Source of the DNA: Aphrocallistes beatrix
Lineage: Eukaryota; Porifera; Hexactinellida; Sceptrulophora; Aphrocallistidae
Length of the DNA: 64,000 nucleotides
Assembly: GCA_963281255.1 (NCBI GenBank)
Contig: OY725501.1
Location: 2,271,674 to 2,335,673, forward strand
Reading direction: 5' to 3'
The notes beneath the pieces are model-generated. The model was given only the letters and a program-made list of their open reading frames with translations, did not search any database and was not told the DNA's origin. The translations under genes were made by a program, and so were the position numbers. This document shows, piece by piece, positions 57,301-64,000 of this stretch. How positions within the stretch are numbered: the first letter of the stretch is position 1; each line of letters begins with the position of its first letter.

Positions 57301-58477
57301 CTATATAATATCCTAGCACAGTTATATCTAATATCCTACTAGCACAGTTCTATCTAATATTCTAACACAGTTCTATCTGAATATCCTAGCACAGTTATAT
57401 CTAATATCCTAGCACAGTTATATCTAATATCCTAGCACAGTTCTATATAATATCCTAGCACAGTTCTATCTAATATCCTAGCACAGTTCTATCTAATATC
57501 CTAGCACAGTTCTATCTAATATCCTAGCACAGTTCTATCTAATATCCTACTATAGCACAGTTCTATCTAATATCCTAGCACAGTTATATCTAATATCCTA
57601 GCACAGTTCTATCTAATATTCTAGCAAAGTAGTGCTACGGCATTCAATGAGCTGGAGTGAGGAATTAATGATAAGATTCCTTTAATGCAGTTTTATATCA
57701 ATCTCGGGTTTGATTAAATACCAGAATGGGCGATATTGTGAATCAACATCAGTAATTGTACAAACATCTAGTTATCGACCACAAAACAAGATATTATCCA
57801 AACTGAACTATCTGAGACAAGCAGACAGACTAAACTAATGGATCTTACAACTTCAGCAGTTCCAGCTTCTTAAGTTTCAGATCGCTTTGAACTCAAATCA
57901 ATTATTAGGCTTGTTAAGTATTTTGCAATGTTTGCGATAAACAACGTGACTGGATGCTTAATTAAAAAGCACGTTAGATCCTAATATACCTAACAATACA
58001 ACTGCTAGTGATTAGCCTAAATTCTATAATGACCGTCTAAACAGGATTAATTAACATAAATAACAATCAATGAATAGACACATGTTAGCTGAATAGGCCG
58101 TGCGTAATGCATATCATTCGGGGAATAACTCATTCGCGCTATCAAGGCCAGTAGCAAGGAACAATGTCCCTGAGCAGTCTCGAGCTAGCTTTTCGGGCGA
58201 GGCTAGCAAGGATATTCAGGCTCCATGAGAAGTTAGAAAATGTACCATATGCACAAATATAGAGCCTAGATACTATACTGTATAGAAATACTCACCTCGA
58301 TCCACCTTTTATAACCTTGCGCTGCTCTCCCTCACTCCCAGTGGATACTGGGGAGCTAGCAGAGCTAGTGCTGGAGAGGTAAGGATGTTGAGATGTAGAT
58401 TTCCGAGTAACGATATTGAACTGAACTAATCTATTCGAGAGCATGCTGAACTTCTGAAACGGAGACGCTGTCTGCAT
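42397..58477 (-). CDS. Protein phosphatase 1 regulatory ankyrin-repeat protein (PPP1R27/PPP1R16-like), 7 or 8 coding exons
   Basis: Reconstructed minus-strand CDS, exons in transcript order: 58477-58296, 51065-50809, 49506-48635, 47933-47708, 47029-46852, (optional 46238-46150), 43462-43062, 42707-42397; all are GT-AG and phase-compatible. The protein is 808 residues, or 837 with the optional exon. Residues 1-430 are Ser/Pro-rich and low-complexity. Next comes the PP1-docking RVxF-type motif KKRTVTFTPE (about 428-437), directly before an ankyrin module (VLLLQLCFEGRLKDVEKLL, MGITAMHQCALDGNVGCLQA, NCTPLHSAAINNHFSAIRFL), the arrangement seen in PPP1R27 and MYPT-type subunits. An acidic Ser-rich linker leads to a second ankyrin module (about 665-795: LGITALHHSVLEENYLLTQK, DGWTPLHAASAVGNLKIAKF). 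No SH3 follows, which argues against ASPP. Likely role: PP1 targeting in the cytoplasm or at a membrane (inferred). The first in-frame ATG is at 58477; an additional upstream 5' exon is possible. Confidence 0.85.
43463..46851. other. Intron region of the PP1 regulator with imperfect palindrome
   Basis: Between the linker exon and the exon at 46852. Holds the optional exon 46150-46238 and an imperfect inverted repeat at 44984-45441: outer GGAATACCGATATTTCGATA with its mirror, inner arms about 45135-45240 and 45255-45350 built on AGCTTTCGATTTGCA and GACAATTATTGTGG. Short frames here are not supported as genes. Confidence 0.5.
46150..46238 (-). CDS. Candidate cassette exon of the PP1 regulator
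   Basis: An 89-nt open segment with a good acceptor (GAAATATTTTTAG) and donor (CGAG/GTCAGT) on the minus strand. In phase with the upstream exon it encodes SKENVFDSTYSERGNEEESL plus about ten residues, polar and acidic like the neighbouring linker. Because 89 is not a multiple of 3, inclusion requires the downstream exon to use its second acceptor (TAGAG/AG, right edge 43460) in place of the first (TAG/AGAG, right edge 43462). Both acceptors are present two bases apart. Confidence 0.5.
54225..54256 (+). mobile_element. Degenerate Helitron-like 3' end
   Basis: GCGTGCAACAAAAGCAGACG followed by AAGCGTGCTTC resembles the family's 3' module but lacks the exact CTTG terminus and most of the upstream hairpins. 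Confidence 0.35.
54935..55262 (+). repeat. Dispersed repeat (copy 2), in PP1-regulator intron 1
   Basis: Diverged copy of 8231-8690. It shares CACCCTTTGGAGGC, TCAAATTCAAATTTTG, TCTCCTCTACAAATG and CCGGAAAGT in the same order. Confidence 0.5.
55889..56076. mobile_element. pogo-like MITE, about 188 bp
   Basis: The left end CAGTAGAACTCGGTTATTAC and right end, reverse-complemented AAGTATAACTCGGTTAGTAC, form a TIR with TA flanks (55887-55888, 56077-56078). The interior repeats GTACGTACTAACCGAG. It lies in intron 1 of the PP1 regulator. Confidence 0.55.
57071..57630 (+). repeat. 23-bp minisatellite, about 24 copies
   Basis: Tandem array of TAATATCCTAGCACAGTTATATC-type units of 23 bp. Variants differ mainly in the AT-rich half (TTATATC, TTCTATA, TTCTATC). 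Three units carry small insertions or substitutions (near 57340, 57360 and 57550). It is located in intron 1 of the PP1 regulator, about 670 bp downstream of its first coding exon. Confidence 0.92.
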
Positions 58478-59608
58478 AGCAACGAGCACAAACCAAGATA
58501 CAAACTAAACTATAACACCTTCTGACAAAAGAATGTAGCAGTATATACCTCACAACAGTACAATATATATGTTTCTATATTCAAGTTGGATTTCAATTTA
58601 TATGAATCGTCGGTGTTCTTCAGGCCATGGATGAAACGATGTATATTAACATTCTTTCATATTAGTAGTTAGTATAATAGAGCAGGGCAGCCCAGACAAT
58701 TAGCATGGCTAGCCATAGAACATCAGCAGTATCGAAATTATGCCAGTTCTGTTAGCACGTTCATAGTGCGATGGAGATCTGAAACTGACCATCACTGTGC
58801 GACCATCACTGTGCGCACTCATTAAGACTTCCTCCTCCAAGGATAGCTTTCTGCGATACACACTTGAATGAGCCACCATCCTCTTTAATCGAGTCTATCA
58901 AATTAGTTCAAAATACCACTGTACGTATATTAATACACAGTATTACGTCCATAAAGGAAGTTGTTCTTGGAAGTAGAACGAATTAGGAATGTGGCGTATT
59001 ATATAAGATACCATATCTCCACGCTTCATCGTCGCTCACTCTCGAATCACTATGCGATATCAGCACTTGTTACCGATCAGTTGATTAACGAACATTCTTC
59101 ACTTAGCATCATTTGCTCAAAATTACAAATACGTCTCTATCATATTAGATACAGTTTCTATTCCAACACTCAACAGAGAGTTGTAAATGTCAATGTCTTA
59201 ACTGGGGCATTTATTTTAAATTTGTACAAAGCACCAAATAATTACAGTTGAAAACATGTCTTGATATGTATCATCAATAGTATAATTTTCTAACATGGAG
59301 TTAATAAGTACCCAATTATAAATACTAGAATAATTATTAAACATGTGGGGTCGATAGTCACTAGTAGATATAAAGTGTGTGCGTTGGCTGGAATATAACT
59401 GGTGCTAATTTTCTGCAAATTAAATGTCCTGGTGAACATACCACACTACTATTACACAGCGAATGGCAACCAATTATCCAATGAGATAACTAGAAATTAC
59501 CAGATAGCAGAACTACCGAATTCCTAGTGGTTGGTTGTTCTCACAATATTTGCACTAATTGATTAATGATTGCCAGATTCAACCACCTAATCGTATCTAG
59601 CAGAGAGA
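58478..59608. promoter_or_regulatory. Shared 5' interval between divergent PP1 regulator and GINS3
   Basis: 1131 bp separates the start codons of two divergent genes, so it probably contains both promoters. No TATA box or defined motif is assigned. A short direct duplication (CCATCACTGTGCGA) lies at about 58788-58814. Confidence 0.4.
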
Positions 59609-60636
59609 ATGAGTTCATTCTCACAATTAGATAACAGCAGTTTCACACAGGGAGCGAGTTTCCGTGACTCGACATATTTAGCGAACTACTCAGAGCCACT
59701 CAACTTCTTTGATGTCGATGATATCCTCGCTTCGCAGGGTCGAGTGCCTTGTGCATTCAACGTGACAGCGTACAGGCTGGGATACCTCAACCCAAAATCC
59801 GATGGGGAGCACATAGAGACGGGCACCAAGCTAGAACTGCCTCTGTGGTTAGGGAGGTCATTGGCGGGAAGGAAAAACATTGTCAAGGTTTGTGTGATCA
59901 ATTTATTCAAACCTACTTACTAATACACCGTACTACATTATGGAAGTGGAGGTGTGTATGCTACATGTAACAGTAGAGTTCATTACACCATTACATCATA
60001 CACCATTACATCATACACCATTACATCATTACACCATTACATCATACACGATTGAACAGGTTGATGTGCCCAAGCAGTACGGGACTGATGCTCGAATTCA
60101 GCTACAAGCAGACGCCAACATTGTCAATCTAAACAAGCTAGGGCCATACTACTACGAGAAAGGAATCAAGCTTCTGAGCTTGGATGCTCCGGATACAGAC
60201 CCGATAGCCGAGGTGCTGATCAAGGTACTGAGACTGATCCTTTGCTCGATTGGAACCTCACAAATCGAAACCTTATTTGCAGTTTGAAACTAGCAGATTC
60301 AGTCGCAAAACTACTATAGAGAAATGATAGTACAAAATTGTGATGCTTCGAGCCATTCTAACATGTCAGGATAATTAGGAAGAGTTTATAATAGGACTTT
60401 CCTGTGATTAGACTTTCTCCTCGCGGAGCAGGCTCATCATGGACATCTCGCACAATACGTACGACAAGGATCAGCTGCAGGTGACCAGCAAGCTGGACGA
60501 GTCCGAGAGGAAGCTGTTCATGAGCGGAAAGAGTAGCATGGATAGCTTCCAGCAGTGGGAGACACAGAGATCTAAGAAGCTGAGCAGCTCTGGCTTCGTC
60601 AGGATGAAAAGAAAGCGACCAGCAGATGACTGCTAA
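59609..60636 (+). CDS. GINS3: GINS complex subunit 3 (PSF3), 3 exons
   Basis: Exons 59609-59887, 60060-60224 and 60412-60636, all introns in phase 0, encoding 222 residues (vertebrate 216). PSF3 features in order: NFFDVDDILASQGRVPCAFN (family LSLDDILMSHEKLPV); TKLELPLWLGRSLAGRKNIV (family SKLELPLWLA); VDVPKQYGTDARIQLQADAN then VVDLHK-like IVNLNKLGPYYYEKG; TFSSRSRLIMDISHNTYDKD (family TFIGRFRRIMDSSQNAYN); LDESERKLFMSG and a basic tail MKRKRPADDC. PSF3 with SLD5, PSF1 and PSF2 forms GINS, part of the CMG replicative helicase with CDC45 and MCM2-7. The intron 1 donor is GTTTGT. Intron 1 contains a short CATTACACCATTACAT microsatellite (59980-60048). Confidence 0.94.
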
Positions 60637-62015
60637 CTGCACTCGCTAACTAAGCAAGAAATTATAGAGCTGTCGCAATCAATCTTACTCTTGATGCAAC
60701 CATTTCACGATGAATGATTCATATTACACTGCACTGTAGATCTCACATACGACATGTTCGAAATAATTATTGAATGATTGAGTAGTAGCCACATGGTAGT
60801 GGTATGTGTATCTAGTCTTACAGCGAATGTTTTTCGGGGAAAAGGGTTAAGTAAGCACGTGCTACATTCCACTTATAGTAAAGAACACACATTTATGGCT
60901 TCCTCGCCCAAAATGACTTCACCGGAAATGTGTTAGCAATACCGTTAGGATATGTCTATTAATATCCAAATAAATATTTTGGAAAAAAAATTGTAAATCG
61001 GATTGACAGATATATATGAATGCCAACATCTGAGTTACATTTTTTTCTCTCCAAAATATATATTTGAATATTAATACACATAATATCCTAACGGTATTGT
61101 GTGAGATCCCAAATGGCATGGATTGTACAAGTATGTTCATATGAATCTAAAATCTAATGGATTAATTTGTACCAAATTTGGTATAGACATTACTTGTGTG
61201 TGTAGATTTGCACCTCGAGTAACAATCACGCATTCATATTCTCACACTGTTGCTTGCACATCAATAATAATGGCATAATTTTAAAATTAACAATCTTCTT
61301 TAATAAACCTTTGACATTCATTCATATTTTGGATAATGAAAATATAATTAACGACAAGGTGTGAAGTTGTTTAATCAGTGTTAATGCTTCGATCACTGTT
61401 ATTTGAGTCGCATTACGGTCTGCTAAGATGACAACGAAGTGAGATTTTCAACTTCAAATAAGTCTGGTGCAGGGACCTGACAGAATTGAAATAGGTTTTA
61501 GACGGTATCACATTACGTGTGGTATGAGTATGGAGTTTCTGTGTTAAATAGTTTTAATAAGCATAGTGAGCAACAGGATGAAATCACGAAATCTGATTTA
61601 GAGAAATCAAAATCTTACCTAAGTACACAACTACAAATATAACCATATCGTCACAAACATCCGAGTTACGTGCAAAATAGCGTTAAAACATTTAGATTCC
61701 ATATCCGACTCCACAAAAATTAAAGAAAATAGGAATTGTTAAAGAAGTCCCTATCAGAGGTTGCAGCACCCAATGCTAATTTGTGAAATTTTAGTGGGCA
61801 CAGCCTTTTGAGGTTGTGGCCTAGGCCGCATGTGTCACACCCTGGGTACGCCCTGGGTACAAGCCACTCTGTCATTCCATGCCTTTATGCGGTCAAGATG
61901 CTACTGTTTTCAAAACCGTTAACAAACTCATAATGCGAAGTATTGTCGATTTGTCAAATCAGCACATATATTGAACATTTAATGTCAATTCATAAACATT
62001 GATTTACTCTACATT
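60637..62015. other. Intergenic DNA between GINS3 and MANEA
   Basis: Convergent 3' ends face each other here. Apart from the small inverted repeat at 60937-61099 no feature is seen. The 73-codon frame at 60919-61140 overlaps that repeat and is not considered coding. Confidence 0.4.
60937..61099. repeat. 163-bp inverted repeat (MITE-like)
   Basis: The left CAATACCGTTAGGATAT and right ATATCCTAACGGTATTG termini are exact complements. The inner parts (TCTATTAATATCCAAATA..TTTTGGA) also pair. No clear target duplication. A related flanking motif (CTTCCCCGCCCAAAATGGCTT) occurs near 27180 and in variant form at 60899. Confidence 0.6.
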
Positions 62016-62021
62016 TTTATT
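62016..62021 (-). terminator. Candidate polyadenylation signal of MANEA
   Basis: TTTATT on the plus strand (AATAAA on the minus strand), 88 bp beyond the MANEA stop codon. Confidence 0.4.
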
Positions 62022-62108
62022 AATATACTACACACATATATATATACGTGTATATCAATAAAATTAATATCAATTTGATACCCCACCATATAATATAATA
62101 TTAAGTGT

Positions 62109-63359
62109 CTACTCTACTGACATGACATTATGGTCGAACTTAGAAATGAGCTCCTTCGTTTTGATAAGGTAGAATTCGGGTCTCTTTGGTTGGTAGTCCA
62201 GATAGTTCTCCTTGACGACAGCCGGTTCAATCTGGGTTCCCTCGTGCCACTCGTTATAGGAGGTGATGCTGATGAGTTCAGCACCGGAGTGCATCGCCTT
62301 GAGGAAGTTCTCCTCGTAGTACTCCCCTCCTCTCCTCTCCTGAGAGTTCTGCACATTCCAAGGGCGTACTGCGGTATCGATATACCCAGGCCCCACGCTG
62401 GGTATGAACAGCAGGTGCAAGCTCCTGGCTGTCCGACTCAGTTGCTGCCAGTTGTCTGGAGAAGATCCGTAGGTGAACTTTTTAGAAGCAAAGTAAGTGT
62501 AGAACCCATCAAACCCTGCCGACTTGATGCTAGCGACGTCCCCACTGTTCACGAGCAGGCCTACAACCACGGAGTCCAGGGGAGTGCCCCTGATAGAGTG
62601 CTGCCCCCCAGGTGTCAACACCTGTGCCCACTCCTCTGAGGGTATGAGGTAGGAGTCGTAGACGTAGAGGAGAGGCCTGTCCGAGGCGGGGTGTGTGTAG
62701 AGCGCGGGATGGCGAGCGTAGGTGCGCACGATGTACTCGATGTCTCCTCGCACGGAGGCAGCGGTGCGGCCTGTGTACGGCTCGAGGTGGAATGTGAGTT
62801 TGATCGAGAAGGTGTGTGCGATGTCGAGGAGGAGGGGGACGAGCGGGTCGGGGGGCTTCCCTTCTTCATCAGACTTGCCAGGCGGGTACCAGGAGAGGAC
62901 CGCCACCCCCGCGCCGCTCCGGCTTATGTCGGACATGTGCTGGCGGATCACCGCCGGGTCTGACGAGCTGTAGCAAGCGAGGGAGGGGTAGAAGTTAGCG
63001 CCGATGTCCTTGGGAGGTCTGTGGCGCGTGTTGACAGGGAACAGCTTGGCTGTCTGGCTGTTCCAGTGGGGGAGGTGCTTGTGGTCCCAGTGGTAGTAGG
63101 CTCCATCCCTCTCGGGCGTCCCGAACCATGCGTAGTAGAATATGTGCGTGTTGTAGCTGAGGGACGTGGGCCGGAGGGTGTGAGGGGGAGCAGCAGCTAG
63201 AGAGGAGGGAGGGAGAGGGGCACTCCTTTCCACCGCGCTGACTGGCTCGTCAGCTGACAGCTTACTCATCCCCGAGTCAATCACGTATATTAAGCAGATG
63301 CTCCCTAGCAGCAGCACACAGACCAAAACGATACGCTTCACACGGCCTACGTTCACCAT
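62109..63359 (-). CDS. MANEA: Glycoprotein endo-alpha-1,2-mannosidase (GH99)
   Basis: Predicted 416-residue type II membrane protein. It has a short cytosolic N-terminus with basic residues, one transmembrane anchor (about residues 9-28, RIVLVCVLLLGSICLIYVI), a variable stem, then the GH99 (beta/alpha)8 domain from about residue 70. Diagnostic motifs are HIFYYAWFGTPERDGAYYHW, NFYPSLACYSSSDP, GAGVAVLSWYPPG, TFHLEPYTGRT and SITSYNEWHEGTQIEPA. The last holds the catalytic glutamate pair (Glu370 and Glu373 here, matching NEWHEG in human MANEA). The enzyme cleaves glucosylated mannose from N-glycans in the Golgi, a route that bypasses ER glucosidases. It is a single GC-rich exon. Vertebrate MANEA is about 462 residues, the difference lying mainly in the stem. 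A likely poly(A) signal lies 88 bp downstream. Confidence 0.95.
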   Translation of the reverse strand: MVNVGRVKRIVLVCVLLLGSICLIYVIDSGMSKLSADEPVSAVERSAPLPPSSLAAAPPHTLRPTSLSYNTHIFYYAWFGTPERDGAYYHWDHKHLPHWNSQTAKLFPVNTRHRPPKDIGANFYPSLACYSSSDPAVIRQHMSDISRSGAGVAVLSWYPPGKSDEEGKPPDPLVPLLLDIAHTFSIKLTFHLEPYTGRTAASVRGDIEYIVRTYARHPALYTHPASDRPLLYVYDSYLIPSEEWAQVLTPGGQHSIRGTPLDSVVVGLLVNSGDVASIKSAGFDGFYTYFASKKFTYGSSPDNWQQLSRTARSLHLLFIPSVGPGYIDTAVRPWNVQNSQERRGGEYYEENFLKAMHSGAELISITSYNEWHEGTQIEPAVVKENYLDYQPKRPEFYLIKTKELISKFDHNVMSVE

Positions 63360-64000
63360 TTAACAGAGTCAACTGAATTCTTCATTCAATGTGAGAATGT
63401 GCTGATTCGTTAAACTAATGCATATTGTGTAACGTGTGGAAATAATAAGAAATTAAGTCAGAATTTCGGTTCAGATGGAAATATTAATGCGGAGGATGTT
63501 ATTAATCGTTCACAATTCTCTTTCGATTTTTGATGCATTCAAATTCATAGTTTTGCTCAGCTATGATTTCAACTCCCGAGATCATAGGTACCAAGGGCTC
63601 ATCCCTATAATCCCCACAAGAACTGCTCTCACCGTATAAAATTAACACTTTCAGAAAATAGAATTACGTCCAGGAAGTATTCTAAAGTCCAAGCAAGCCT
63701 AGTAGACGCAAGAATGGTCTGGTAGTGCTTGTCTTCAGAAAAGCATTTCAACCTATCAAACACGGCATGGTCACGCTGTAGATTCAGGTCTACCATCTTC
63801 ACTGTTGAGATCGAGAATATGAAAATAGCATCGATATAATTATACAAACTGCAAGACACAGGAGATATAGTAAATTAATATAAACAACTAATACACAAAT
63901 AAAAATAAATAAAATCTTTAATTAATTCCTTAGAACGGAAGTGGGTTAAACGGATAAGATACTATTAGCTGTCCATGACTCCGCACCCAGGCCTAACCTC
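63360..64000. other. 5' flank of MANEA and window end
   Basis: AT-rich, with one possible exon described separately. No other feature is seen. Confidence 0.35.
63629..63809 (-). CDS. Possible exon of an unrecognised minus-strand gene
   Basis: A minus-strand open frame follows a pyrimidine-rich acceptor-like stretch (TATTCTCGATCTCAACAG). It reads KMVDLNLQRDHAVFDRLKCF, then SEDKHYQTILASTRLAWTLE, and about 15 more residues before TGA. A possible donor (GAAA/GTGTTA) lies near its end. The composition looks protein-like, but no family is recognised. The first ATG is at about 63798; the longer frame extending to 63859 starts with GTG and is not a eukaryotic start. It could be an exon of a gene continuing beyond the window. 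Confidence 0.25.

Larger units (their letters stand above)
51066..58295. other. Intron 1 of the PP1 regulator (7.2 kb)
   Basis: Mostly AT-rich intronic DNA. Recognised contents: a tandem GGTCGAAAACAGAAGTCA-type repeat (53920-54190); a degenerate Helitron 3' end; a second copy of the 8231 repeat; a pogo-like MITE; and a 23-bp minisatellite. No internal gene is supported; the short frames present carry no domain. Confidence 0.5.

Noticed and set aside
57071..57630. Second regular array considered as CRISPR
   Set aside because: 23-bp units are adjacent without spacers; ordinary minisatellite in an intron.
42397..58477. Assignment of the ankyrin gene to ASPP/iASPP (PPP1R13)
   Set aside because: No SH3 domain after the ankyrin repeats, two ankyrin modules, and the RVxF-to-ankyrin spacing fits PPP1R27 better.
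58292..58489. Upstream start at 58489 for the PP1 regulator
   Set aside because: That codon is GTG; the first ATG in frame is at 58477.
62130..62998. Plus-strand frames opposite MANEA, up to 169 codons
   Set aside because: Shadows of the GC-rich MANEA exon.

Overview
The window is nuclear DNA of an invertebrate animal, possibly an early-branching one. The organism cannot be named from sequence alone. The evidence is eukaryotic gene structure (GT-AG introns with conserved phases), animal-type housekeeping orthologues, a stand-alone NHL protein, and AT-rich intergenic DNA packed with short non-autonomous DNA transposons. Coding exons are clearly more GC-rich than their surroundings. No retroelement coding sequence, transposase, helicase, tRNA or rRNA gene was recognised.

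Gene layout, left to right: SNRNP40 / U5-40K (1341-2393, +, one exon); MYCBP/AMY-1 (15120-15437, +, one exon); IST1 (20563-21726, +, one exon); RBM39 (29129-37388, +, 13 coding exons reconstructed here); a stand-alone NHL-repeat protein (39578-40501, -, one exon); a protein phosphatase 1 regulatory ankyrin protein (42397-58477, -, 7 or 8 coding exons reconstructed here); GINS3/PSF3 (59609-60636, +, 3 exons); and MANEA, a GH99 endo-alpha-mannosidase (62109-63359, -, one exon). A possible extra exon lies at 63629-63859. The PP1 regulator and GINS3 are divergent and share an 1.1 kb 5' interval. The genes do not form a pathway: two act in splicing (SNRNP40, RBM39), one in DNA replication (GINS3), one in ESCRT-III membrane remodelling (IST1) and one in Golgi glycan trimming (MANEA).

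The gene-poor interval 2.4-29 kb is a nested transposon landscape. The best-supported elements are: (i) a Helitron-like family with 5'-TC, 3'-CTTG and a GC-rich hairpin module near the 3' end, inserted between A and T without target duplication, two copies having paralogous empty sites inside this same window; (ii) a fold-back family with TIR CATAGCCTAC and perfect 7-bp target duplications in all three copies; (iii) hAT-like elements with 8-bp duplications, including one whose interior is a 33/35-bp minisatellite of about 22 units; (iv) a small TIR family with 6-bp duplications; (v) mariner/pogo-like elements at TA sites. Insertion order can be read from the nesting at 21.9-25.7 kb. Introns of RBM39 and of the PP1 regulator hold further repeats: a 2.2 kb fold-back structure and a 23-bp minisatellite.

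Splice models and element boundaries were worked out by eye. No alignment or database search was run, so names rest on recognisable family motifs.
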